Positions 1 to 10,462 of a stretch of 64,000 bases of DNA are shown here, piece after piece. A model generated the notes under the pieces. The model ran no database searches and was not told where the DNA came from. It saw only the letters and a list, made by a program, of their open reading frames with translations. A program made the position numbers and the translations under genes. The stretch covers positions 2,747,007 to 2,811,006 of the forward strand of contig JNVV01000002.1 in NCBI GenBank assembly GCA_000733355.1. Direction: 5' to 3'. How positions within the stretch are numbered: position 1 is the first letter of the stretch; every line of letters starts with the position of its first letter. Origin of the DNA: Falciphora oryzae. Lineage: Eukaryota; Ascomycota; Sordariomycetes; Magnaporthales; Magnaporthaceae.

Positions 1-176
1 CCATTGGGGTTGAGACGGATTGAAGGGAAAACGTAGGAAAAAAAAAAAGGATTACAATGACGATGGTGATGTACAGGAAGAGGGGCAAAGTTTGTAAGGG
101 AGGCTCTAAAAACCCGGGCCGCAACTCTGTTGGACCGCGAGTTCAGCCATCAAGCCTCCCCGTGTTTGGTTCGTGC

Positions 177-2429
177 TCATGGCGATCTCTTCTTATCGAC
201 CGTCCCTTCGGCCGGCGCGCCCTCGACGCACCGGCCCTTGGCAAAGCCGGCCCCAAAGACGCCGCTACCGGTCCGCCACACCGTGCGGCCGTCAGGCGTC
301 TTGGTGCACGAGGGGCACACCAGCACCCGGTGCCAGGCGGTGGCGAGGTTGCCGCGCACGTTGTAGATGCCCGTGTGGTTCTCGGGCTGCGTGTTGTACG
401 CCGAGTCGGTGGCCTTGACGAGCACCGTTGTGCACTTTGCCCCCTCCTCCTTCTGCTTGCTGTTGTTCGCTTCGGGGTTGCTGTTTTGCTCCTTTGTCGC
501 AGCGACGCCGCCCGGGCTGGCAAACTCGGGCAGGTTGCCGACATAGCGCCACCGCTTCCAGGCCCACGCCTTGGAGCCCCGGCAGCCCTTACCGTCGGGC
601 CCGCAGTCATCGAGCAGCTCGGCTTGGTCCCAGGTGCGGCCGCCGTCGACGCTGACATCAACGCGGATAATGTGCTTGCCGCCACCCGAGTATGCGTACC
701 CCATCAGCGCCACAGGCACCGTTTCGTCGTCGGCGGCGGTGGCTGTTGCCGCTGCGGTCACTGACAAGGATTCAGCAGCGACGGCCTTTTGCGACGGCTG
801 GTCCAAGTGGTGCTCGCGACGCCAGCCGGGCAGGTCGCGGACGCCTGGTGCGGCGCGGTGCTCGTCGGTGCGACGCAGCATCCAGCGGGCCTTCTCGCCT
901 GCCTTGCGCACGCAGCCGCCGACCCAGATGCCCGTGACAGCGCTGGTAATGGGCATCTCCTGGATGGCCGGGTAGCGGTCCCAGTCCGGGCTGGACCCTT
1001 CGTTAGGGCCGAAGCACTTGTAGTCGCGGCGCTGCCACTGGCTTGTTGACTCCTCGTCGCTGACGGCGATCCTGTTCAGCCACTTGACGGATCGCGCTGC
1101 CACGTGTCCGGGGACAATGGCCCGCAGGGGGAATCCGTGGTCCGGTGGGAGGGGCCGGCCGTTCATGCCAAAGGCCAACAGAACGTCGGCACGCGGGTCG
1201 AGGGCCGTGGAGAGGGGGATAGAAGCGCCGTAGGCTTCGAGGGCGGAGAATTGCACGTGCATCTCGCGGTTGTCGTCATCCTCGTCATTGCTGGGGGAGG
1301 CAGCTTTGGCAGTGATTGCGGTTGGGGATCGCGAGGACGGCGAGAGACCGGCATCGAGAAGCACATCGGCAAGCCGGACGCCTTCCCACTCGGCGTTGGA
1401 GATGGCGCCGACACCCCATTGGAGGCCATTGGTGGCGTTTGTAGAGGCGGTCATGTCGCTGCGGCGGTTGCCGCTGCACTGGAGGGCGGCAGTGACGCGG
1501 TGGATGCGGAAGCGGGATCGCAGCTCTTCGAGCGTGTAGACGCGCTCCTCGCCCGAGGGCAGCTCGATGGTGAGAGCATGGCGGCCGGCGGCCGCGGCTT
1601 CGACGGGCGGGACCCACATGTGGTTGCGGACGTAGAAGAGCTCGGCGGGCGTGATGAACTCACTGGCAAGCTCGGATGCGGGCGGTTCAGCGTTGCGCGG
1701 CTTAGCCGTGTGGGTGAGCAGGCGCGGGTCGCGGGTCGGGTCCGAGGCGAAGGGGTCCTCGACGGCCTCAGCGGCAGGGAGGCCGGTGGCGCGGTCCAGG
1801 TCCTCGATGGCGATGAGGCCAACCAGGTACTGGTCGAGGATCTCGCGGACGTGTGGGGCTTTGTGGATGGTGAAGATGTTCCAGTACGGCTCGATGCTGG
1901 CGCCGGCGGCGCGCAGGATCACGTCGCCACCCGGGTGGGCGCCCACCCACTCCGTTATGTCGTAGACCTTGTCTTCGTACGTGACCCAGGGCCTGTCCGA
2001 GCCCGGGCCGTGATCCGCACGGATATCGGCTAGGCGGTGCCGGGGCAGCGACGGGTCTCTGCCGTCAGCCGAGGCATCTTGATGCTGACCCGAGCCGTCT
2101 GACGCTTTGGTTTCGTCACTGGAGAAGGCTGGCTGCATGATAGCTGCTATGGCGGCGAGCAGTGACGCGCCCGTGGCTCCTGCGAGAAGTGTGGCCCTCT
2201 TGCGACCCCCATTGCCTCTATGTCTCTGGGACTCGCTTGTGTCGTGGCCGTTGTCTGGAGATGTAGGCGGCGATGGGCGGGACGCGGTCGAGGAAGCACG
2301 AATCTGCGGTGGATCAAAGAAGGCGCATCGTGGTGGGTGTCGAGGCAAGGGTGGCAGAGGCCTCGAGCGTGCGCATCGTAGAGTCGGTGGGATGCCAGCA
2401 ACGACGCGAGTAGAAGCTCGGGCTAACAT
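177..2429 (-). CDS. SUOX: Mitochondrial sulfite oxidase (cytochrome b5 + molybdopterin domains)
   Basis: Single exon, 750 aa. It oxidises sulfite to sulfate, passing electrons from the Mo cofactor through heme b5 to cytochrome c, normally in the mitochondrial intermembrane space. The first ~60 residues are Arg/Ser/Pro-rich with few acids, like a presequence, and are followed by a hydrophobic segment (LLAGATGASLLAAIAAI) typical of intermembrane-space sorting. A cytochrome b5 domain (about residues 135-205) carries the heme motif HPGG (GAHPGGDVILRAAG) and ends at DQYLVGLI. The molybdopterin domain follows with YVRNHMWVP and the Mo-ligand cysteine in LQCSGNRR, then the YGASIP and RDYK segments. 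The C-terminal dimerisation domain has YAYSGGGKHIIRVDVSVDGG. No FAD/NAD domain follows, which excludes nitrate reductase. A low-complexity insert of roughly 60 residues sits between SAVTGIWVGG and VPVALMGYAYSG; I see no clear intron there. Confidence 0.93.
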   Translation of the reverse strand: MLARASTRVVAGIPPTLRCARSRPLPPLPRHPPRCAFFDPPQIRASSTASRPSPPTSPDNGHDTSESQRHRGNGGRKRATLLAGATGASLLAAIAAIMQPAFSSDETKASDGSGQHQDASADGRDPSLPRHRLADIRADHGPGSDRPWVTYEDKVYDITEWVGAHPGGDVILRAAGASIEPYWNIFTIHKAPHVREILDQYLVGLIAIEDLDRATGLPAAEAVEDPFASDPTRDPRLLTHTAKPRNAEPPASELASEFITPAELFYVRNHMWVPPVEAAAAGRHALTIELPSGEERVYTLEELRSRFRIHRVTAALQCSGNRRSDMTASTNATNGLQWGVGAISNAEWEGVRLADVLLDAGLSPSSRSPTAITAKAASPSNDEDDDNREMHVQFSALEAYGASIPLSTALDPRADVLLAFGMNGRPLPPDHGFPLRAIVPGHVAARSVKWLNRIAVSDEESTSQWQRRDYKCFGPNEGSSPDWDRYPAIQEMPITSAVTGIWVGGCVRKAGEKARWMLRRTDEHRAAPGVRDLPGWRREHHLDQPSQKAVAAESLSVTAAATATAADDETVPVALMGYAYSGGGKHIIRVDVSVDGGRTWDQAELLDDCGPDGKGCRGSKAWAWKRWRYVGNLPEFASPGGVAATKEQNSNPEANNSKQKEEGAKCTTVLVKATDSAYNTQPENHTGIYNVRGNLATAWHRVLVCPSCTKTPDGRTVWRTGSGVFGAGFAKGRCVEGAPAEGTVDKKRSP

Positions 2430-3948
2430 GGCGGCCGAAGTCTAGGGAGACTTGCTGGAAATTGGGAAGAGATCATGTTAGGAAAAGAAGCGCGTGGGCG
2501 GAGAGGAAAGCGGCGGGATACGAATAGAAAGCTACGGCCTTCTCGCAGTCGGCGGGAGTGTATTGTGACAAACATGGAAGAGAGCTGACTCACGGTGGCG
2601 GCTGTCGTTCTCGTCGGCGCGGCCTTGGCTTTTTCGAGGCCGTCTTTACTGTGGAGGCATCACCGAGTGGGGCCGCCGCGAGCCAGGAATCCGAGATACT
2701 CCTAGCTGAGATTGGGGTTTTCGTTTCCCAAGCCCAGGGGCAGAGGGATCCAATTGGTTTCGCAGATGCAGGTAGAATAATCCAGTGGGAAGAGCGGACG
2801 GGCGGGGGAACTGGGACAGCCAAAAAGTTGGTTCGCGCTAGGAGAGCATGTCGCCGTCGAAGAAGAAAAATACGTCACAGCTCCCTGAACAATGGCGAAA
2901 AGGAGAGTGAAGAAACCAGACTGAACATCTCAAACACGCCGCGCCGCCTCCCGAGCACACCGACTAATGAAATTGGATTTACATCCTCTTATCAGTGCAA
3001 GCCAGCCAGTCCGACCTGGACACAGATCGAGGTCAGACGACCCTGTGAGGTTGCTGCTCTCGAATAAACGAGGCAAGCGCCATGTTTCTTTTCGTTTTCC
3101 GTTACGTATCACAGCCCGCCCAGCGCGAGACCGACCCTGGCACAGGCCCGTCATCTGACCCAGACGGGGCAGGTCCCAGACCCATGGCCCCTGTAACTCG
3201 GTGCGGCTGTCGACGGCTCCCGGCGGTCAAGAGGGCCCAACGCTTATCGACAGCACGAGCCAGACCTGGAAATTTTCCGACTGGCTGCCGCAAGGGTTCT
3301 TACGCCGGCTAGCAAGGGTTTAAAACCCCCGTCGGCGTCCGCTCCCAAATCTCGACCAATCTCTCGGAGAACCCCCTGAACGAAGGCCGTCGGGTGGAAG
3401 ACCGACAACCGACACCTGTCTCAGCTGCATCTCAAGCTGCGTCTCAGCACACACCACGTACGGCCCTCCTGCTCGACGCTATCAGGAAGGTTGCAATCGA
3501 TGCGATAAAGAAGCAAGGACGGCGATGCCCAACGGCCTTGGCTCTGCGCCCATCTGCATCCCTTATCAGCCAACCACGGCGTCGACCGCCAAACTCGCAT
3601 CTTTCTGCCGTCGAACATTCAAGACGCGGGCGCTCTCGATGCGACAGAAATTCGATAACTAAAACTACAAGTAGCGTGCTACCTAGGCAGAAATCAGGAA
3701 CAGATGAAAAGGGTCGCGAATAGGAGACAACCCGTCCATCCAATGTCGCCAGGGGTAATGAAATGTGCGAGATTAACCACTGGTGAGATGTGAGGGAAGA
3801 GAAGGAGAACAAAGAGACCACAAACAAACTACAAACTGAACCAACCGAAACCTAGAAGAGCCAAACATGAGACGCCAACTCCTCCAACCAGAAACTAACC
3901 AAAGACAGGCGAACCAGAAATCTCGGATAGACACTCCGCTCAAGCCCA
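2430..3948. other. Intergenic, no gene recognised
   Basis: About 1.5 kb between the 5' end of the sulfite oxidase gene and the 3' end of the zinc-finger gene, both on the minus strand. Short ORFs occur on both strands but none has domain features, a plausible splice pattern or sustained coding bias. The left part should hold the sulfite oxidase promoter and 5' UTR. Confidence 0.6.
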
Positions 3949-6900
3949 TCACGCAGCGTCCTCCAGCGCCCGGCTAGCCGATCGGGTGGTCCGCCTAGTT
4001 GCCGGCGCTCCCAGGGCCGGCGGCTTGGGCGCAGTGCCCGCCGCCAGCTTCTTCTTTGCCGCCGACTTGACGACCGTCGCAGGCTTGGCCGCCGGTGTCG
4101 CCGCCTCCTTCTTCGCAGCCGGTGTCTTTTTGGCAGCGGGCGTCTTCTTGGCGGCGGGCGTCTTCTTGGTGGCGGGCGTCTTCACCGGCGCCGCGGCGAC
4201 CTTCCGCTTCTTGGCCGCAGGCGTGGTCTTCGCCGCGGAGTCCGAGCCGGCCGCGTCGGCCGCCTTGGCACCGGCTGCCTTTGCCGGGGCTTTGACCGCC
4301 GCGGCGCGCTTCCGCTTGACCCCCGGGCTCGGGGGCGGGGTATTGTCGACCGGCTTGGCCTTGGCACCGCCGGCGACGGCGGGCAGGCCCGTGCCCTCGA
4401 CGGCCGGCTCGAAGACGGCCTCATCGATGAGGGCCGGGTCGTCCCAGTCGGACGGCTTGCGGGGCTTGTAATTCGGGTCGGTCTCACCGTGCCGCTTGGT
4501 GGCGCTGCCGTCGCCGGTCTTGGTCACGGTTTTTCCGGGCAACGCACCCTCCACGCCATTCTCGTCGCTTATCTCGTAGTCGCCGTCGTTCTTTTCCGGG
4601 TAGTCGGGGTGCGGGCCGTCGTCGCTCGAGCTCTCGATGAAGTCCTCATCCTCGCTGCCGTCGACGATCTTGGCAGTCTTGGCTTTGCCCTTCGTCTTGC
4701 CCTCGATGGGGAAGTTCCCAGCCCGCACCGCTGCCGCGACTCGCCCAACGCGACCACGACCACGAGCACCGCCCCGGGCACCTCCACGGCCTCCGCGGGG
4801 AGTCTTCGTAGGAGACCGAGTGGTGACATCCGTCGGGGGAATATCCTCGATGGATGCCGGAGTGATCTCAACCGGGGGAAGAACTAGACAGAAAAGTGAG
4901 GGAAAGAAGGTGGATCAGCAAAGTGTTCACAATGAATCTTGGGGTTTGGCTGTTGAAAGCATCTGCAATCGGTGGGCCTGACTTACTTTGAATGTCCGTG
5001 TCAGCTGCTTTTTTACCCTTACCCCGTCCTCTAACTGGAGAAGTATCTCCTGCCTGAGTCTGTAGCTGGTCGCTGGCGCCGCCCGGTGCCGAAGCTTCAT
5101 CCGGTGTGCTAACCATAGCGTCCATCTCTTCGAAGTAGCCTTCACGGCCCTCGCCCTGAATGTCGATGGCGTCGAACACATCCTTGCTCCAGTCGATGTG
5201 GTGCTGAAGGTGTAGGATCTTCCTCGCGATGCCCTTTGCGTCGTTGCCCCATCCAAATGCCGCGAACGACAAGTCCTCGCAGTAGGGGCACTGCTCCCGC
5301 CAGCCGCCGACGTCGGGGTGGGCCGTCTCGAAGTGGTTCCACTGGCCCTTGCCGTCGAGCAAGCTGGTGTCGCGCTCGCAAATGGGGCAAACGCCCGGCA
5401 ACTGCCCCTCACCCTCATAGACAACCATGAACGCGTCCTTCCACGGGAATTCGGCGGGCTCGTCGGCGGACGAGGCCGGCGGGCTAGGGGGCACCGGCTT
5501 GTCCAGCGGCTCGCCCGTGACAAGGTCCAGAGGCCCTTGCCTGTTCCGGGTGTTCTCCCCGCAGCCGCCCAGGTGGGTCAGCCAACCCCTCCTGTCGTTG
5601 CTCGCCCCTAGACCGCACCAGGGGCAGAAGGCATCAGAGGTCCCGTTGAAGCCCCTGCAGCCGAGGATGTGCTTGTTCTGGTACGGGCCGCTGAAGGGGC
5701 CCAGGGCGAGCCCGCACTTGATGCAGTAGGGGGTCCTGTCGACGTGGCGCGCGTCCTTGCTGAGGCACTTGTCCTCGGGGTGTGGGCAGCCGCTGTCGGC
5801 GTTGGGCTCGCCGCAGTCCTCGCAGAAGCAGTATGTGCGGCGCGCGTCCCTGCCGCAGCAGTCCCTGGCCAGGTGCGGCGTGGCGTCCCTGGACGCGGGG
5901 CAGTCGTCGCAGAAGCAGAACGGCCGGTGCTCCGCGTAGTTGATGCCGGGGTGGCAGGTGTTGTCGTGCTGCACGCGGTCGCCGTGCAGGCCGAGCGCGC
6001 GGTGATCGCGGCCGCAGCGCGGGCAAAAGCTGTAGGCCCTCTCGCGCTTGTGGCAGCGCTGTTCGTCGACGATGCTGGACCCGGCCGCGGCGTCCTTGGC
6101 CAGGTCGTCCTTGGTGAGGAAGAGCGCTGAGTGCTTCTGGAGGAAGTGGTGCTGCCGCTGCTGGGCATCCCAGTGCCTGTACAGGCGCTCGTCGCAAAAG
6201 TTGCACTTTTCCGTCGAGTGCGCCTTCTCGGCATGGTCGTGGATGGCGCCCGTGTCGCCCAGGTAGAAGGTCTCCTGGCAGTCCTTGAAGGGGCACGCGT
6301 GCGTGCGGCCCACGGCGATGTTGCGCATCTTCACAAAAGCCTCGGACAGCTTGAACTGCTCCGTCGCCGTCATCATGGCGCGGCTGATGGAGGGCACGCT
6401 GGGCCCGGAGTAGAGGAAGTTCTCGACCGGCGCCCCAAACGCGGGAATGCGGGGCCCGTCCTCCTCGTAGATCGAGATGGGCTCGGCAAAGTACGCCTGG
6501 CGCGCGTAGGCGTCACGCTCGGCCTGCGAGAGGGGGTATTTGGTGAAGTAGGTGGGCGGGCGGCGGAGGAAGGGTGGCTCGGGCTGCTCATCGAGCGTGT
6601 TCTTCGTCTTCTCTGCCGGTGTCGCCGTTGGGGCCTTGCTGCTATCCGCCGCCTCCGACGTAGCTTCTTGGGTTTTGTCCCACGCGCGCCGGGCGTCCCC
6701 GAAGAGCCCTGGCCCGAGAGGCTGGATCTGGGGAAACTGCCCGTCATGGGGCGTTCCCGAGTTCCACATCCTGTGCGAGAAGCCATAAGGCACGTCCTGC
6801 TGCTCCTCCAGTGGAGGCGCAGCCATCGGGGCCATCCTTTGGACAAAGATTGTGCTTGAGGTGATGAGGCGGGTTATGATGGCCCAGTTTGTTTCGTCCA

Positions 6901-9059
6901 TGTCGTGGTGCACGACGATCGGGCTCCGAGCCCCGGCCACACTGATGCCCGAATGGAGTTCCTCGGTCCCGCCGGGCTGCAGCTGGCTGATGTAGATATC
7001 GGTGTGATCCTGGTTGATGTCGTCGCGGCACCAGCTATTGGCCAGGACCAGGTCCCGAAACTCGGCCAGCGTGCAGCCAGACCACCGCTTGCAGGGGATG
7101 GAGAACTTGAAGCTGGGCCGCTCGCCCTCCTCCGGGTTAGCAAACTCCCCTGCGCTGTTGCGCATAACTGCCGTGTATTCTTTGAACACGGGCCGGACGC
7201 CCATGAAGGCCCTTTTGCGGGGGCTTTTCCTCTGCATGAAGCCAGTGAACTTCACGGCGCTCTCCAGGGGCTCATCCAGGGCGGCGTCGTTCTTGTGGAT
7301 GGCGAACTCGTAGGGGCCCGGCGCTTGCTCCTTGCGCCATCGCAGCATACCCTCGCCAGGGCACCAGATCTCCACATACTCGACCCTCCGGTATTCGACC
7401 TTGCCCAGGAAGGACTTCAGGAGGTTGCGCAGCCTGTCGGGCAGCATTCTCTCGGCCTTGGCCGGATCGAAGCAGAACTGGGAGACGTACTCGTCGGGCA
7501 TGCACAGACCGGGGATGTAGATGCGCCACTGGACCGCAGCGTGGTCATCCGGCTCCGGAGAGCCGATGCGCAGCTCCGCGCGAGAGGTGCCCGTCGCGTG
7601 GTCTCGAAGGACGCGGAGAAGATCCGAGGTGAGGTTGAGGCCGCCGAGGCTGTTGGCCTTGATGTCGCCCGAGCGCACCTGAACGATCCTGTGGACTAGG
7701 CTTTGACCGGCCGATGTCGTGCCGGGTATCAGGAACTTGGCGACGTCGCAGAGATACGACGTAAACTGACTGGACCCAAGCTCCGGGTTGAGTCCGAAGT
7801 GTGGGTTGGCGAATGGCAGCATGTTGAGGTAGGCGACTTCCCCGGTGGTATCACCGTCCCGCGTCACCATCATGACTCTGTTGTCGTTCTTGTCGGGCAC
7901 CCACAACGACGTTCTGGGATATGCCAGGTGAGGGAGGGTCAGGTAGTAGGTGAGTCTGTCCGCCGACGGATCCCTACGCTTTATGTAGCCCTTGAAGATG
8001 CTATCCTCCTCCTCCGTGTCGGTTGTGAACTTCTTGGTGTCTATCATGTGCTTCTCGGAGTCGTCGCGGACGACCAGAAGGACTTCAAAGCCGCCGCGGT
8101 GACGGAGTCCCAGGAGCCGACCCACGGCAAGTCGAAAGGAATCCAGGTCGTGGAACACAACCTGGCCACGACGTCCATGAAGCCGCCAGAATGGGCCCGT
8201 CGGCTTCGCGGACCTACCCTCCGTGCCGCCCATGAGCGCATCCATGCTGCCAGCACCGCCACGCAGAGCGGCCATGTCCTGCTTGAAGTGGCTATACCAG
8301 CCGTCGTCTTTTGTGCGAGTGGTCCTGCCGGTGCCCCGGAGTTTGTACAAATCTTCGTATTTGGGATCCAAGGCAGCTACTCCAATATTAGTAAATTGCG
8401 GCCGAGAGACTGGAAAAAAAAATCGAGCACAATAGACGACAGAAAAGAACATCACGAAAGGACTCGAACATACTCCGATCCACACCCGTACCGTAGGTCC
8501 GCTTGGTGTACGCGTTCAGCCACCGCAGCGCACCGGAACCCTCGTCGTCTAGGATCCTCCGCACATATTCGTCCTCGCTATCGCTCGGCGGCTCACGGTC
8601 GACATCCATGCCGTCGTGGGGCGACACGGGGAGGCCGAAGTAGAGCATGGTCAGCTTCGTGACCCTGGCCTCCGCCGACGTCGCCAACTTCGCGTTGCGG
8701 AACCTCGCGGTGCGGAGCAGGCGGTGGTACCTGCGGCTGTAGTCGCGCTGCAGCCGCCCCAGCTCGGACTTCTGGGACACGTGCAGGAACAGCGCCTTCT
8801 CGTGCTCTGTGAAGTACTTGTCCAGGACGTCGCGGAGCGACTGGGCGTGCTTCCCCTCGAACATAGCCGCGAACTCGTCGGCCTTCATCTGGAACTCCTC
8901 GTCGTCGCATGAGATCCCGAGTCTCCACCGCGTCTTGACCTCAGCTCTCTTGTCAAGCTTGCGTTCGGTGGGCATTGGCGCGGATTCTGCCGGCTCCTCT
9001 TGGGCGGGCGTCGCGGCCGCGCCGGCCGCGCGCGTCCCGCGGAAGATGCCCAAGGGCAT
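3949..9059 (-). CDS. Large multi-zinc-finger protein with histone-H1-like basic tail, function unknown
   Basis: Three exons: 9059-8492, 8376-4987, 4883-3949 (4893 nt, 1630 aa). Intron 1 has donor GTACGG and ends TACTAATATTGGAGTAG; intron 2 has donor GTAAGT and acceptor TGTCTAG; phases agree. The N-terminal ~190 residues are charged and helical. The middle of exon 2 has no domain I recognise. About residues 880-1250 hold a run of Cys/His pairs: C2H2-like CPFKDCQETF...H and CNFCDERLYRHW, then CPRCGRDH, FCFCDDCP, YCFCEDCG, YCIKCGLALG, FCPWCGLG, VCPICERD and QCPYCEDL, several ending in HxxxC or HxxxH. Exon 3 starts with an RGG-type stretch (GGRGGARGGARGRGR), continues acidic (SEDEDFIESSSDDG) and ends in repeated AAKKTP units like a histone H1 tail. 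A nuclear, chromatin or nucleic-acid role is inference from the tail and fingers. A CAG just before the ATG may close a 5' UTR intron. Confidence 0.85.
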
Positions 9060-10462
9060 CCTGAGATTCCGTGACGCGAGTATACAGCTTCACTATCCTC
9101 TTTCTAATGACCAGAGGCAGCTGCACCCTTGAGGCTCCTGGTGTAGTACGATGGTGCTGAGAAAAGAAAGACGCGAGAACGGATATCAAAAACAAGAAAA
9201 ATGGGTGGTGAAGGGGAGAGATGAGCAAAGGGGCAAGCAGAAGACGGCGATGTTTTCATCCAAGGCACGTTGGACACAAACAAAGGCGTGGTGGAATGGG
9301 CAAGACGGATGGTGTGATAGGGAGGTTTTCCGTTCGTCGACTGGGAGAACTCGGACCACATTCCCGGGGAGAAATTGGTCGTTGTATATCTGCATTCCCG
9401 CCTCCCACCTGTCCTTCGGTGCTGCCCTTTTCTCACTCTGGTGAACTTCCAAGCTATCCCTACCTATGCTGGGCATTGGGACAATGACGGTGTCCCCGGA
9501 AGGGCTGCAGTTGGGATCAAGGCTCAAGAGGCAAAGAAGACTCTGTTACCGCAAACGGCCTCCCTGAGCGATCCATACCACCGCCGGATGATCACATGCA
9601 AGCTATCATGACAAACAATGCAGTGTATGACAGACTACCGGGTATCTGCCTTGCTCACATTGGGGGTTTGGAGAACCCACGTCGAGTGTCCTTCCAACTC
9701 AGTCAAAGTGAAATGGCCTCCGTGGAAAGCGGACGGGCCCAAGTCCAAAGCAGCGTTGAGGATACTCGAGGTACCTGTAGCCATAAACTCTCACAAGATG
9801 TCTACAAATTCAGGGCAAAGAATTTCGAGGGCAGAAGGCGGAAATCATCGAGGTCGGAGTTGTTCGTAGAACAAGGGTGCAGCCAAAGTCAGAGCAAGGG
9901 AGAATTTCGGCATTGGAGGTCCGAGAAGAATGCAGGTTGGTATTGGTAATTTAGTCGCCAAGCTAGCAGCTCGTAGGGATTTCTTGGCGATAAAATAGGA
10001 GCATCTGTCTGGAGGGCGATGGATGGGATTTGATCCCTTTGCTAATTTGGGTTGAGGCGACCGGAATGGCCGAATTAAAGGGGTCACCCGTTTGCGAGTG
10101 CACATCTTGCTGGCCCAGCGGGAGCACCAATTTGTTCGTCATACACGCGCGCGCGCCATGTTTAGGGAGGGGGGCAATCCTTCCAAGATGTGCACTCGGG
10201 CCTCACGCCCATCTCGTGACTAAATTGAAAGACTTGTCGTGTCAAGTCCAACCTGCCATATACGCGTAGACGACGATTTCTCGCCACATGCAAGAGGAGA
10301 CTGACATCCAAACGACTTCGAAGAGAGGTGCTCAGCGATGTTGATACAGAAAACAATGTGTCCCTCGACCCAACCTCAGCGTGCCTGCCTCAGCAAATAT
10401 CTCCGAGACAGATTTCAAAACAGCGGCATCCAATATCGCATAGCCCACGTCTGTACTCCATT
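9060..10462. other. Intergenic, no gene recognised
   Basis: About 1.4 kb between the promoter of the zinc-finger gene and the 3' end of the sugar transporter, both minus strand. The ORFs present (for example 9596-9949 on plus) show no recognisable domain or splice continuation. A short (CG)-type run (acgcgcgcgcgc) lies near 10143-10156. Confidence 0.55.

Noticed and set aside
1104..2033. 309-codon plus-strand frame opposite sulfite oxidase
   Set aside because: It is a GC-driven antisense shadow; the minus strand carries all conserved sulfite oxidase motifs.
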